Assembly: GCA_030149165.1 (NCBI GenBank)
Contig: JASBRY010000001.1
Location: forward strand, 62,001 to 126,000
Length of the DNA: 64,000 bases
Direction: 5' to 3'
Source: Phycisphaerales bacterium
GTDB taxonomy: Bacteria; Planctomycetota; Phycisphaerae; Phycisphaerales; UBA1924
Below are positions 43,790-52,577 of this stretch, in pieces. The position numbers were made by a program, and so were the translations under genes. The notes under the pieces were generated by a model. It was not told the DNA's origin and did not search any database. It worked only from the letters and a program-made list of their open reading frames with translations. Numbering within the stretch: position 1 is the first letter of the stretch; each line of letters opens with the position of its first letter.

Positions 43790-44278
43790 ATGTTCAACAC
43801 ACCATTCGCATTCAACGGCTTCCAAGGTCAAGGCTTCCCAGGTTTCCAAGGATTCCAAGGCTGGAACAACTGGAACTCGTTCAGCAACACCCCATGGTCG
43901 TTCAACAACTGGAACTCCACCCCATGGAACTGGAACACCAACTCATTCGGCGGCTCATTCCCATGGAACCAGTCGTTCAACGGCTTCCAAGGACAAGGCT
44001 TCCCAGGATTCCAAGGCTTCAACAGCTTCTCCCCTTGGTCACAATCCTTCACAGGCTGGAACCAGTGGACACCATTCAGCGCTTGGAACTGGTTCAACTC
44101 CCCAGCAGCATTCGCCCAGTTCGGAAACCAGTTCGGCAACCCATTCGGTTTCAACTGGTGGAACAACGAATCCGCACAGTCCGAATCAGGCACCCCAAAC
44201 TTCCAAGGCACCCCATTCGGATTCAACCCATTCACTGGGTTCACCCCATCCAATACCCCAGCAAACCAAGCGGCATAA
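43790..44278 (+). CDS. Low-complexity F/N/W/G/Q/S-rich protein of unknown function
   Basis: A 162-residue protein with an extreme composition: about 30 Phe, 27 Asn and 14 Trp, the rest mainly Gly, Gln, Ser, Pro, Thr and Ala. It contains no Lys, Arg, Asp, His, Cys, Tyr, Ile, Leu or Val, and only two Glu, so it is nearly uncharged. The block FNGFQGQGFPGFQGF occurs twice (about residues 8-22 and 63-77). There is no signal peptide. Codon choice is nearly fixed (Phe TTC, Asn AAC), as in a strongly expressed gene. An AAAGGG site precedes the ATG and a terminator follows. This looks like a phase-separating, fibre-forming or inclusion-forming protein; unknown otherwise. Confidence 0.75.
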   Translation: MFNTPFAFNGFQGQGFPGFQGFQGWNNWNSFSNTPWSFNNWNSTPWNWNTNSFGGSFPWNQSFNGFQGQGFPGFQGFNSFSPWSQSFTGWNQWTPFSAWNWFNSPAAFAQFGNQFGNPFGFNWWNNESAQSESGTPNFQGTPFGFNPFTGFTPSNTPANQAA

Positions 44279-44302
44279 TCAAACCGCTCACTGCTTGCAC
44301 AC

Positions 44303-44336
44303 AAAGACCTCGGCTCGCGTCGGGGTCTTTTGTTTT
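44303..44336 (+). terminator. Terminator after the F/N/W-rich gene
   Basis: An imperfect stem (AAAGACC ... GGTCTTT with an inner GC pairing) followed by TTTTGTTTTTT, 25 bp after the stop. Confidence 0.85.
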
Positions 44337-47195
44337 TTACCTCGGCGCTCCCGCCAACTCCACACGAATGAACTCACCGTTCCGATACCACTTCCGGAAC
44401 ACCCGATTCACGCGCGCCGCATCCAACTCTCGATACGCGCGAGGCATGCCCCAGATCGATCCAACATCCCCGCCGCGCTCGCTCACCATCGCTAATCGAG
44501 AAGCCCAAAACTCTTTCTCGACAATCCCCTGATCAATCAACTCGCCGATCCGTTCCTTCGCTTCACGCACTTCCTGGGCGCTGATGCCGCTTTCCGCGAT
44601 CCGCACAATCTCATCATCAATCAGAGCCGCCCAATCATCGATCGATTCTTCCTTGCAGTCCGCTCTGCCGAACATCACGACACGCCCAGGAACCAAATCA
44701 AGCAGCAGCGCCCCGCTCGAGGTCCTGACTTCGCCGCCAACTTTCGCCGCCGCCGCTTCAATCCGATCATCAAGCACCACCCCCGCGATCGTCAGCGCGC
44801 GCAGATCATCAAGATCGTTGAGCTCACAGGCGCTGAATCCAACCACGACTCCCTCTCGCCCGCGCGGATCCACGACACGCACCGTCTCCTGTCCAGAGAT
44901 CTTCGCGATCTCGATCCCTTCTGCAGGATCGGTCCGCAGTGTCGGACCGCTATTGATCTCTCCGAGATAGCTCGCACAGATCCCGATCGCTCGCTGCGCA
45001 TCAATCGGACCAGCAATCCCGACCTCGATCTGATCGCCGCGAACCTGATTCGAGATCCACTCGCGCACGCGTCGCGCGTCAACCCCTTCGCCGAACCGGG
45101 ACGGATCCCGCAGCGTGTACTTGACCCCAAGCGATTGTGCGATCCCAGCCTCCATCGCATCGATCGGGAGCCCGATCGGACGCTCACCGTTCGCGCCCTC
45201 TTCCGCGATCTGCTCAATCAGATCCTGCTCGATACGCAGATCTGTCAAATATGCAAAGACAAGCTCCACTCCACGCTCGAACGCTTCGTGATCTGGACCT
45301 CCAGCATCATCAACCTTGACATGGAACTGGATCCGCCAGCTCTGTCGTTCCACACCCAAACTGATCCCATGCTCAATCATCAACGCCCGGATCTCTTCAT
45401 TCGTGCGCGAGCGGATCGCACCCTGCTCGATCGCCGCGACAAACACATCCCCCACGCCGTGCATCTCAGATTCTTCGAGCCCATCGAACCCCAACCGCAC
45501 GACCATGCGCACACTCTGATCGTCGCTGCGGATCGAACTCATCTCGCGATGCCGCACCACCACGCCATTGTTCAGAACCGCCGAGACCACACCCGATTCC
45601 CGATGGACACTGATCTCTTCGACTTCCCCCCCATCGAACGATCGGTTCAGAATCGGACCGCGCAGACCCGCGATCCATCCATCAAGTGGATCAACCTCAT
45701 CGTCTTCAACGCTTTCCAAAACCGCACGCACATCCATCTCGCTCGGCGCCTGCTCACGATCAAGCACAACCACCACCGCTGGATCAACTTCTGCAAACAC
45801 ATCATCAACCACCGAGTTCACAAGATCGACATCAATATCGCTCAGCAGCTCGCGCCCCTCGTTGATCCACGCATCGAGTTCAACAACCGGACGCCCCGCC
45901 GCCATCATCCAGTTGAGCGAACGCGCCCGCTCTCGGCTCGTCAATCCAGCCCACTGATCAATCTCGTACCCCCACTGCTGATCCAGCCATTCCCGCGCTC
46001 GAGCAATCTCATCTTCGCTCACGCCGAACCGGACCATCCGCTGGCGCTCACGCGCCATCGCGTCGAGCACCGCATCCCACTCGTCCGCACTGTCTTCTCG
46101 CATCTCGACCACAATCTGACCGAACGGGATGCGCCCCAGCAGCATCCCCACCTCCACACGCGCATCGACCACGGCTTCGAACTCCGATCGGAGCATCCGA
46201 TTCACGCGATACCGCATCGCCTCGCCGCAGAGGGTCATCGACAGCGCCAGCGCGTGCCCCTCATCCTCCCAGATCACTTCACGCTCATCACCAAACCACA
46301 CCATCCCGAGCCGAGACCCGCCGAGTTCCTCCACCCCGATCGTTGCCACGCGCCCCTCGACACTCGGTTTGATAATCTCAACCGCACTCAACGCGGTTTG
46401 CTCACCTCCATCACAACCATCGAAGATTGATCTCGCTTGCGCAATGACATCACTCGGATCAACATCACCCACGACCAAAAGCGTCGACTGTCCCGCGTTC
46501 CACTCACGATCCACAAACGCCCGCACTATGTCCACATCAAGCGCCGCGCACTCGTCCAGGCTCGGCATCGCCATCCGAGAGAACCCGCTCCCATCAAGCA
46601 GCTCTGGAAGCCACTGCATGTACGCCCAGCGCTCGCCGCGCTCTTCTTCCATCGCCTTGAGTTCTTCAAGCACCCCTTCGCGCACCACCCCGATCGCTTC
46701 ATCCCCCGGCGAGTATCCATCCAGCAGACCACGCGCCACGCGGATCCCATCCGACACATCCCCTGATTCCCGCACCTCCAGCATGAACGCCACATGCCCG
46801 TTGAGCACCATCACCCCACCACGATCCTCGATGCCGATATAACTTTCCGAATCCGGATCAACCCCGATCATCGCGAGCATGTCTTCACGCGAGAACTCCC
46901 CTACACCATGCATCGCCGCGCGAGCCGCGATCAGCGACGCACCGCGTTCGCCGTCCCGCTCACTCATCGAGCCGCGACCGATCCGCGTCCAGACCTGAGT
47001 CGGTTGATCCACCAAAGCGGGATCGCTGTAGACAATCACCTCAAGACCGCACCGGAGCACTTCACGCTCGACGCGAACAGACTCATCATCACCGCGTGCC
47101 GAGACAACCAGCACGCCGAGCACAATCAAGATGTAACAACAAATCCGCCGCACGAACGAGCGTCTCCAATCCGGTTCAACGAGACATCTCCTCAC
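44337..47195 (-). CDS. Large exported M16 (insulinase-like) peptidase homologue without HxxEH
   Basis: A 952-residue secreted protein starting at GTG; a second GTG at 47153 directly before the hydrophobic signal segment (CCYILIVLGVLVVS) is a good alternative. The architecture is two tandem M16 units: the N-terminal one begins VLRCGLEVIVYSD and ends near residue 480, the second begins VLNNGVVVRHREMSSI and continues with the inactive-half helices EGVDARRVREWISNQVRG and GIAGPID. In active M16 enzymes the first unit carries HxxEH; here that place reads SERDGERGASLIAARAAMHG, without it. The second unit lacks it too. It is likely a non-catalytic partner or binding protein. Confidence 0.8.
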   Translation of the reverse strand: MRRCLVEPDWRRSFVRRICCYILIVLGVLVVSARGDDESVRVEREVLRCGLEVIVYSDPALVDQPTQVWTRIGRGSMSERDGERGASLIAARAAMHGVGEFSREDMLAMIGVDPDSESYIGIEDRGGVMVLNGHVAFMLEVRESGDVSDGIRVARGLLDGYSPGDEAIGVVREGVLEELKAMEEERGERWAYMQWLPELLDGSGFSRMAMPSLDECAALDVDIVRAFVDREWNAGQSTLLVVGDVDPSDVIAQARSIFDGCDGGEQTALSAVEIIKPSVEGRVATIGVEELGGSRLGMVWFGDEREVIWEDEGHALALSMTLCGEAMRYRVNRMLRSEFEAVVDARVEVGMLLGRIPFGQIVVEMREDSADEWDAVLDAMARERQRMVRFGVSEDEIARAREWLDQQWGYEIDQWAGLTSRERARSLNWMMAAGRPVVELDAWINEGRELLSDIDVDLVNSVVDDVFAEVDPAVVVVLDREQAPSEMDVRAVLESVEDDEVDPLDGWIAGLRGPILNRSFDGGEVEEISVHRESGVVSAVLNNGVVVRHREMSSIRSDDQSVRMVVRLGFDGLEESEMHGVGDVFVAAIEQGAIRSRTNEEIRALMIEHGISLGVERQSWRIQFHVKVDDAGGPDHEAFERGVELVFAYLTDLRIEQDLIEQIAEEGANGERPIGLPIDAMEAGIAQSLGVKYTLRDPSRFGEGVDARRVREWISNQVRGDQIEVGIAGPIDAQRAIGICASYLGEINSGPTLRTDPAEGIEIAKISGQETVRVVDPRGREGVVVGFSACELNDLDDLRALTIAGVVLDDRIEAAAAKVGGEVRTSSGALLLDLVPGRVVMFGRADCKEESIDDWAALIDDEIVRIAESGISAQEVREAKERIGELIDQGIVEKEFWASRLAMVSERGGDVGSIWGMPRAYRELDAARVNRVFRKWYRNGEFIRVELAGAPR

Positions 47196-47304
47196 GAAAG
47201 CAAGGGTCCCTCAATATACCGCCATCGGAGACCAATGATGCAGCTGCGCACCATCAGAAGCACATCAAATTCCTAGGCAGATCCCACCAGAATCAAGTAG
47301 CAAA

Positions 47305-48063
47305 TCAATCCTGCTTGCGCATATACAGATGAATCGCCGTCGATCCATACGCGTGCGTCTCAGGCCCCTCAGCCCCCTCCATCTCAAGCGAGATGTCCCA
47401 AGTCCGATACTTGGGTTGCCCCCCCTCATGGACCTCCGCGCTCTCGCGCTCCCACATCGCTGCCAGATCCGCCTCGTCCATCTCGACCATCTCTTCGCCA
47501 TCGATCAATTCAGAAGCCCTGAACCCCGACCCCTTCTTCGTGTCCTCGGCCTCCCCTTCCTCATCAATCCGCTCGCGATGATAAAAAGGCCAAGGCGTAC
47601 GAATGATCGCGTACCCCGTGTCATCGAGCATCCCGATCAAACGCTCGAACTGCTTCTTCACCCTCGGCCAACCCTCTGGATCCCACACCATCGCATACGG
47701 CGGATCCATAAACACAATGTGCGCCGGCTTGGGACAACGCGAGAGCGTCGCCGGACCAAGCGCATCACAGCACGCGACCTCCACGCGATCGCCGCATCCC
47801 AGCATCTCGATGTTCTCTTCGAGCGTGCGCACCATCCGACGATCGCGCTCAACGCACACCACTCGGCTCGCACCCTGACTCGCCATCTCAAGACCCACCG
47901 ACCCCGAGCCCGCGAACACATCGATCACGCCCTCATCCTCGAAGTGACCGCGCAACAGATTGAACATCGCTTCCTTCACCATGTCCGGAATCGGACGCGT
48001 CTCCACCCCCTTGGGGAGTGGATGCAACTTACGACGACGATACTCTCCGCTGATAATCCGCAT
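47305..48063 (-). CDS. rsmD: 16S rRNA (guanine(966)-N2)-methyltransferase
   Basis: A 252-residue rRNA methyltransferase. The start MRIISGEYRRRKLHPLPKG and RPIPDMVKEAMFNLL are RsmD signatures, VIDVFAGSGSVGLEMASQGA is the SAM-binding motif I and VFMDPPYA the catalytic DPPY. It makes m2G966 in 16S rRNA. A C-terminal extension of about 60 residues, acidic (DEEGEAEDTKKGSG, DGEEMVEMDEADLAAMWERE), goes beyond the normal domain and ends in a short beta hairpin; its role is unknown. It stands alone with a 109-bp gap to the M16 gene. Confidence 0.92.
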   Translation of the reverse strand: MRIISGEYRRRKLHPLPKGVETRPIPDMVKEAMFNLLRGHFEDEGVIDVFAGSGSVGLEMASQGASRVVCVERDRRMVRTLEENIEMLGCGDRVEVACCDALGPATLSRCPKPAHIVFMDPPYAMVWDPEGWPRVKKQFERLIGMLDDTGYAIIRTPWPFYHRERIDEEGEAEDTKKGSGFRASELIDGEEMVEMDEADLAAMWERESAEVHEGGQPKYRTWDISLEMEGAEGPETHAYGSTAIHLYMRKQD

Positions 48064-48132
48064 GCCGTATCAATGCACACCAAAGCACCCAAAGCAATCC
48101 TGCAGACCACATCAACCCGAATTAAGCGCACA

Positions 48133-48154
48133 AAAAAACGGCCCATTCAGCCGC
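48133..48154 (-). terminator. Weak terminator candidate after the gene ending at 48183
   Basis: On the minus strand CGGC, loop of seven, GCCG, followed by seven T. Confidence 0.5.
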
Positions 48155-48182
48155 CAACTCCCGATCCATCTGAACTTTCGAT

Positions 48183-48839
48183 TCAGACCCCCGAATCCTC
48201 GAGCAGTCGCTCAATCGAGCACAGCGCCGTTCGAGGCGTCACCTGACCACTCACCAAACCCCAGAACGGGATCTCTCCGATCGGAGCAGGCGACCACGAG
48301 TTCAATCGCGAATCAACCCGGCGTCCCTCACGCATCAATCGTGAAGACCCCACATACACGCACCGCTGGATCAACAACAACCCATCGTCAGCGTATTCCA
48401 TCTCGGCGCTCACCCCCGCCATGACTTCAGCGATGTCCTGGAACAATCCGCGATCACGACGTACAAGCAGATCCGCGTCGTGCCACACGAACACACGCAT
48501 CCGCTCGTTCCGACGACCAGGCATCGTGCAACGCTGACGCAACAGCGATGAAATCCCGTGAGGACCATCCACCGTTCGGCTCAACTTATCCACCGGAATC
48601 AAACGCTCAAGCTGATCACACAGATCATCGATGGAACGAATCGATCGCCCATGAAGAACACAAACTTGTGTGTCCGCCATTCCAGAGAGAAACTGTTGGA
48701 ACTGCGCCGCGAATCGAGTGCGGACATGGACATCGTCGCCCCACGCAACGAGATGCCGATCCTCTAGCCGCGCCAGAACCTCCGGCTGCCAAGTAATCGG
48801 CTCAAACACAAATCCATGTTGTCCAGACATTGCGGACAT
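48183..48839 (-). CDS. Hypothetical protein with P-loop-like beta-alpha pattern but no Walker A
   Basis: A 218-residue protein that I do not recognise. The order of segments suggests an AAA/STAND-like Rossmannoid domain: a strand-helix with VCVLHGRSIRSIDDLCDQLE, a helical stretch with LLRQRCTMPGRRNERM, then MRVFVWHDADLLVRRDRGLF, which looks like a Walker-B strand (hydrophobics followed by D-A-D), and finally GLLLIQRCVYVGSSRL. The glycine-rich Walker A loop is absent, so it is probably not an ATPase. ATG 48839 is preceded by AGGAGAAG. The gene is divergent from the LuxR regulator with 389 bp between, and ends near a weak terminator. Confidence 0.55.
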   Translation of the reverse strand: MSAMSGQHGFVFEPITWQPEVLARLEDRHLVAWGDDVHVRTRFAAQFQQFLSGMADTQVCVLHGRSIRSIDDLCDQLERLIPVDKLSRTVDGPHGISSLLRQRCTMPGRRNERMRVFVWHDADLLVRRDRGLFQDIAEVMAGVSAEMEYADDGLLLIQRCVYVGSSRLMREGRRVDSRLNSWSPAPIGEIPFWGLVSGQVTPRTALCSIERLLEDSGV

Positions 48840-49228
48840 CAACTTCTCCTGAGGCGGTCCCCGCCTCGCACACTCCGTCAATACACCCCATACAGCAAAT
48901 ACAGACCGGTCCCGCGACCAGCCTGTAACCGAGCTACCCATCTGGGGTACAGACCTGTTCAATATGCACCAAAAACGCGTTCAAACCAGCAAACTTCAGA
49001 GAAATCCACAATCAATCAACCATCTTTCAGCAAATAAATGAACACTTACCGATCGCCATCACACAAATTTGGACGAAGACGCACACAAATTATGATTTCC
49101 TAGGGATTCTCATCCACCCAATGAGTCTGGGGCATTGTCCCTATTCTTTAAGAGAAGTCGATATCTGAGTCCCAAATCGCTGATAAATAGGCAGTGGATC
49201 GGGTTTCATCCTGCTCGGATCTTTGATT
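48840..49228. other. 389-bp divergent intergenic region
   Basis: Contains the two start regions of the divergent hypothetical and LuxR-type genes. The only structure I see is an imperfect direct repeat (TACAGACCGGT at 48900-48910; TACAGACCTGT at 48948-48958). The rest, 48960-49228, is relatively AT-rich with no gene or RNA that I recognise. Confidence 0.6.
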
Positions 49229-50158
49229 ATGCAATGTAATATTCACAACACTTCGAATACGAATGGCAGCCTCCAGAAGCTTGCTCAATGCGTCTATGCC
49301 GTGTCCACTCTGCCGTGCGCCCCAACCGCGGATTGGCCAACCCTGGCCGCCGATGCACTCTCCAAACTCGCTCCAAACGCCGCGTTTGCCGTCATCATCG
49401 CCCGTCTTCACACAGAATCACTCAAAGCATCCACCGACGCCTCAGGCGTCTCGAGCAATACCAACCATCCTGCGACCGCGAACCCCTTCGAGTCCAGATC
49501 AACGCTCGAGCAGCTCGGCTCACTGAATCCCAAACTCCACCACTTCGGACTCAGCCAAGCACTCATCTCCAGCGCTCAAATCCTGCTCCCGAAGTGGTAC
49601 GCCAGCGACGCGAGCAACCACTGGAAATCCACTCGGCCTCAGCAAACACTCGTCAGCTACTACCCCCTCATCAATGCCCAATCCGACGAGAACTCTGCGC
49701 AAAACCAGCAACTCGCGCTGATCTGTATTGCTGCGCCAAACCCAAACTCCGCGGACCTGCTTGATCATGACATGTTCTCCTCCGTGATGAGCATCCTCAA
49801 TCACAAAGCCGCCGCGATGTGCAATGAACAATTCAACAACTCAATCTGTTGGTTGACCCAACGAGAACAAGTCATCCTCGATCAGCTCATTGTCGGCTGC
49901 TCAGTGCGAGAGATTGCTGATTCCATCGATCGCTCGCCGCACACTGTGCATGATCATGTCAAAAGCCTGCACAAGAAGCTCAACGCTTCAAGCCGAGGAC
50001 AGCTCATCGCCAAAGCCCTTGGTCACCAGGATCATTCCAGCCAATCACAGTTGAACAGCCCGCAAATCGATCCCGAACTGCTCCACCAAACAAGTTCGAG
50101 CGAGTTCATCGAACTTCATCCCGAGGCGCGTGTTCGCGCCATGAGGCTCAACCGTTAG
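49229..50158 (+). CDS. LuxR-type transcriptional regulator
   Basis: A 309-residue regulator. The DNA-binding domain lies at about residues 205-265: WLTQREQVILDQLIVGCSVREIADSIDRSPHTVHDHVKSLHKKL, the FixJ/NarL-type HTH with a recognition helix SPHTVHDHVKSL. The N-terminal 200 residues, mostly helical with LLDHDMFSSVMSIL and LICIAAPNP strands, look like a GAF/PAS-type sensory domain but no ligand motif is evident, and there is no receiver aspartate. A polar tail follows the HTH. The stop overlaps the convergent lipoprotein gene by 11 bases. Targets are unknown; the direct repeat upstream is one candidate site. Confidence 0.85.
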   Translation: MQCNIHNTSNTNGSLQKLAQCVYAVSTLPCAPTADWPTLAADALSKLAPNAAFAVIIARLHTESLKASTDASGVSSNTNHPATANPFESRSTLEQLGSLNPKLHHFGLSQALISSAQILLPKWYASDASNHWKSTRPQQTLVSYYPLINAQSDENSAQNQQLALICIAAPNPNSADLLDHDMFSSVMSILNHKAAAMCNEQFNNSICWLTQREQVILDQLIVGCSVREIADSIDRSPHTVHDHVKSLHKKLNASSRGQLIAKALGHQDHSSQSQLNSPQIDPELLHQTSSSEFIELHPEARVRAMRLNR

Positions 50159-50711
50159 CCAACTTGCTTCGAATCGCCTCGCCGATCCGCTCAGCGAGCA
50201 ATCCATCCTGACCAATGGGTGTCACGATCCTCGGAGGCTGTCGCTGTCCATTGGAATCAATCACTACCGCGTGTGTGGATTGCGAGATGCTCTCCGTTTC
50301 GATGCGCCACGCCGGACGATGCACCCGCTGCACAAGCACCGACACCATCACCGATCCATCGTTCTCGATGTTGACACGCACTGATCGCTCATGCTGATTG
50401 ACCAGATCCGCTGTCTCTTGCTTGAACGATCCCTGCTCCCCATCCCAAGGCGATGCGAGCCCCTGAGTCGTCTTGTACTCTGTAGTCACCACGCCGCGCC
50501 GAGCATCAACGCGATCAATCACAAAGCGATGGTCAGTGAGCACCTTGCGGATCACCCCGATCAATCGCTCACGATCTGTATCAAACTCCTCCCCTCTCAC
50601 GGCATAACTCTGCCCGTTGTAGACCGTCGCGTTGTTGCACGCGCCGAGCATCAACAAGCACCCCACCACCAAACTACCCAAGATCGGAATCTGTACATGA
50701 TTCATTCGCAT
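50148..50711 (-). CDS. Hypothetical lipoprotein
   Basis: A 187-residue lipoprotein: signal peptide with lipobox LLMLGACNN. The mature part has a helix-strand pattern (DRERLIGVIRKVLTDHRFVIDRVDARRGVVTTEYK) and strands with NIENDGSVMVSVLVQRV. The RGVVTTEYK stretch after a helix resembles small PqiC/DUF-type outer-membrane lipoproteins, but I cannot name a family. No catalytic residues are apparent. It overlaps the convergent LuxR-type gene by 11 bases at the 3' end and stands 28 bp from the following decarboxylase. Confidence 0.65.
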   Translation of the reverse strand: MRMNHVQIPILGSLVVGCLLMLGACNNATVYNGQSYAVRGEEFDTDRERLIGVIRKVLTDHRFVIDRVDARRGVVTTEYKTTQGLASPWDGEQGSFKQETADLVNQHERSVRVNIENDGSVMVSVLVQRVHRPAWRIETESISQSTHAVVIDSNGQRQPPRIVTPIGQDGLLAERIGEAIRSKLANG

Positions 50712-50739
50712 CCCTCAGTCTACGCCCGTTGAGTACGCT

Positions 50740-52227
50740 TCAGCAGAGTGAATTAAGGACGGCTTCAAGTTCCTCGATCAAAGTCTCGATGTCTGCTTCT
50801 CCAACACCAGGCGTCCCCACGCTCACGCGTGCAATGGACTCCTGAGCCCGTCCCTCCCCGATCGGGACTGACGAATGCGTGATCATCACGCGTCCGCGCG
50901 CATTGACACGCTCCACCAACTCGCTCGTCAATCCAGAATCCCCCCGAACGCGGAAGCACACCAACCCCAGCATGCGATCACACGCCAGTTCTACGCGTGA
51001 ATCATGCTCCACCCATCGCTCGACCCGCTGTGCGAGCTGGACATGACCTCGGATATGCTCACGCAACCCCTCAACCCCAAAACAGCGGATCACCATCCAG
51101 AGCTTGAGCGATCGCATCCGTCTTCCCAGCGCGATGTGCCAATCTCGATAGTCGATCACGCCGCGCTCGCTCGCTTGATCGCGCAGATATGCTGGAGTGA
51201 TACTCATCGAATCCACAAGCACATCACGATCGCGCACCCAAAACAAATCGCAATCAAAGTTGGTCAACAGCCATTTGTGCGGATTGATGCACACCGAATC
51301 CGCACGCTCGATGCCTTCCATCATCCCGCGATGCTCAGGACACACCGCCGCCGCTCCAGCCCACGCCGCATCGACATGCAACCACGCTTTGTGCTCACCC
51401 ACTTCTCCGATGACTTCCGCAATCGACCCAAGCGGATCCACAGCTCCAGTGGATGTCGTCCCCACCGTCGCGATCACCATCATCGGAACCAATCCCGCTT
51501 CGATATCCGCACGCATCGATCTCCCGAGCGCCAAACTATCCATGCGCAGTTCAGCATCCGTTTCAATCACGCGCACTCGGCTCCGATCCTCAGCATGATC
51601 CGCCAGACCACACACCATCGCCGCCTTGACCACCGACGAGTGCGCCTGATCGCTCGTATACACAGTCACCTTCGAGCGATCGACACCGCGTGATGTGCAT
51701 CGCCGACGCGCCGCGACCAATGCCGCCACGACTGCTTCTGATGCTGTCCCCTGGATGCACCCACCGCCATTCTCCGAACGATCGAAACGGAATCCGTCAT
51801 CAAGACCGAACATCTGCGCGCACCAGTCCATCACGCGCATCTCAAGCTCCGTGCAAGCGGGCGAAGTCGACCAGAGCATCCCGTTCACATTGAGCACCGC
51901 GCTCATCAACTCACCCAAGATCGCAGGCACCGAGTTGCTGCACGGGAAATACGCAAAGAACCTCGGCGACTGCCAATGCACCAGACGCGCCACAAACTCG
52001 TCATCCGCCTCTTGAATCAATCCCTCAAGCGACTCGATCGGGCACCCCTCCATCGGAGGCGATTGCTCGATCCCTTTCAACACTTCCCCCCACTCGACAT
52101 CCGTACGAACATCCCGATCGCCGAGCGATCTCAAATAGCCCTGCGCCCATTGCGTAACGCGATCGATCCCGGCTCCCAACGCTTCGATCCCAGCTTCCCG
52201 CTGCGCGATCCACTCATCATGACCCAT
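50740..52227 (-). CDS. Group II pyridoxal-phosphate-dependent decarboxylase
   Basis: A 495-residue decarboxylase of the aromatic-L-amino-acid/tyrosine/glutamate family (DDC-like). The PLP-binding lysine is in CINPHKWLLTNFDCD; the cofactor-stacking and Asp site precedes it as HVDAAWAGAAA, and the N-terminal NSVPAILGELMSAVLNVNGMLWSTSPACTELE is the family-typical substrate-channel block. ATG 52227 has a GAGG site eight bases upstream. The C-terminal small domain is complete. The substrate (Tyr, Trp, DOPA, or another amino acid) is not decidable by eye. It has no obvious amine-metabolism neighbours. Confidence 0.9.
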   Translation of the reverse strand: MGHDEWIAQREAGIEALGAGIDRVTQWAQGYLRSLGDRDVRTDVEWGEVLKGIEQSPPMEGCPIESLEGLIQEADDEFVARLVHWQSPRFFAYFPCSNSVPAILGELMSAVLNVNGMLWSTSPACTELEMRVMDWCAQMFGLDDGFRFDRSENGGGCIQGTASEAVVAALVAARRRCTSRGVDRSKVTVYTSDQAHSSVVKAAMVCGLADHAEDRSRVRVIETDAELRMDSLALGRSMRADIEAGLVPMMVIATVGTTSTGAVDPLGSIAEVIGEVGEHKAWLHVDAAWAGAAAVCPEHRGMMEGIERADSVCINPHKWLLTNFDCDLFWVRDRDVLVDSMSITPAYLRDQASERGVIDYRDWHIALGRRMRSLKLWMVIRCFGVEGLREHIRGHVQLAQRVERWVEHDSRVELACDRMLGLVCFRVRGDSGLTSELVERVNARGRVMITHSSVPIGEGRAQESIARVSVGTPGVGEADIETLIEELEAVLNSLC

Positions 52228-52577
52228 AACAAACGCCTCCATATCGCACAAACTAAGCTCTAGACCACCATTCCATGCGACGAATTCTTTAACTTTGGTC
52301 TTGCAAGAGACAGGGTATTCTGGTAATCTCGCCCAATGTTCACTCGAACGCCGTGGGGGTGTTTGAAGTGCCAATTTGTTTCAGGCTCGTGAGTGCAAAG
52401 GTCTCGCATTCACAACCAACAGCCCCACCGTGTTGAGCCGATCGACGCATATTCCTGTGCGCCGTAGGGTCCGAGCAAGTGTCGTGTGCTTGCTCGCGAA
52501 TCAACAGTCTAATGGTACGGCATCACAGCAGTATGCTGTGTGCGCAAATCGTCGCGTCCGTGCCGAGGTTTCGTGGT
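52228..52577. other. 350-bp divergent intergenic region
   Basis: Contains the start regions of the divergent decarboxylase and CRTAC1-like genes. I see a short palindromic ACAGCAGTATGCTGTGT at 52526-52542 that could be an operator. No other gene or RNA was recognised. Confidence 0.5.
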
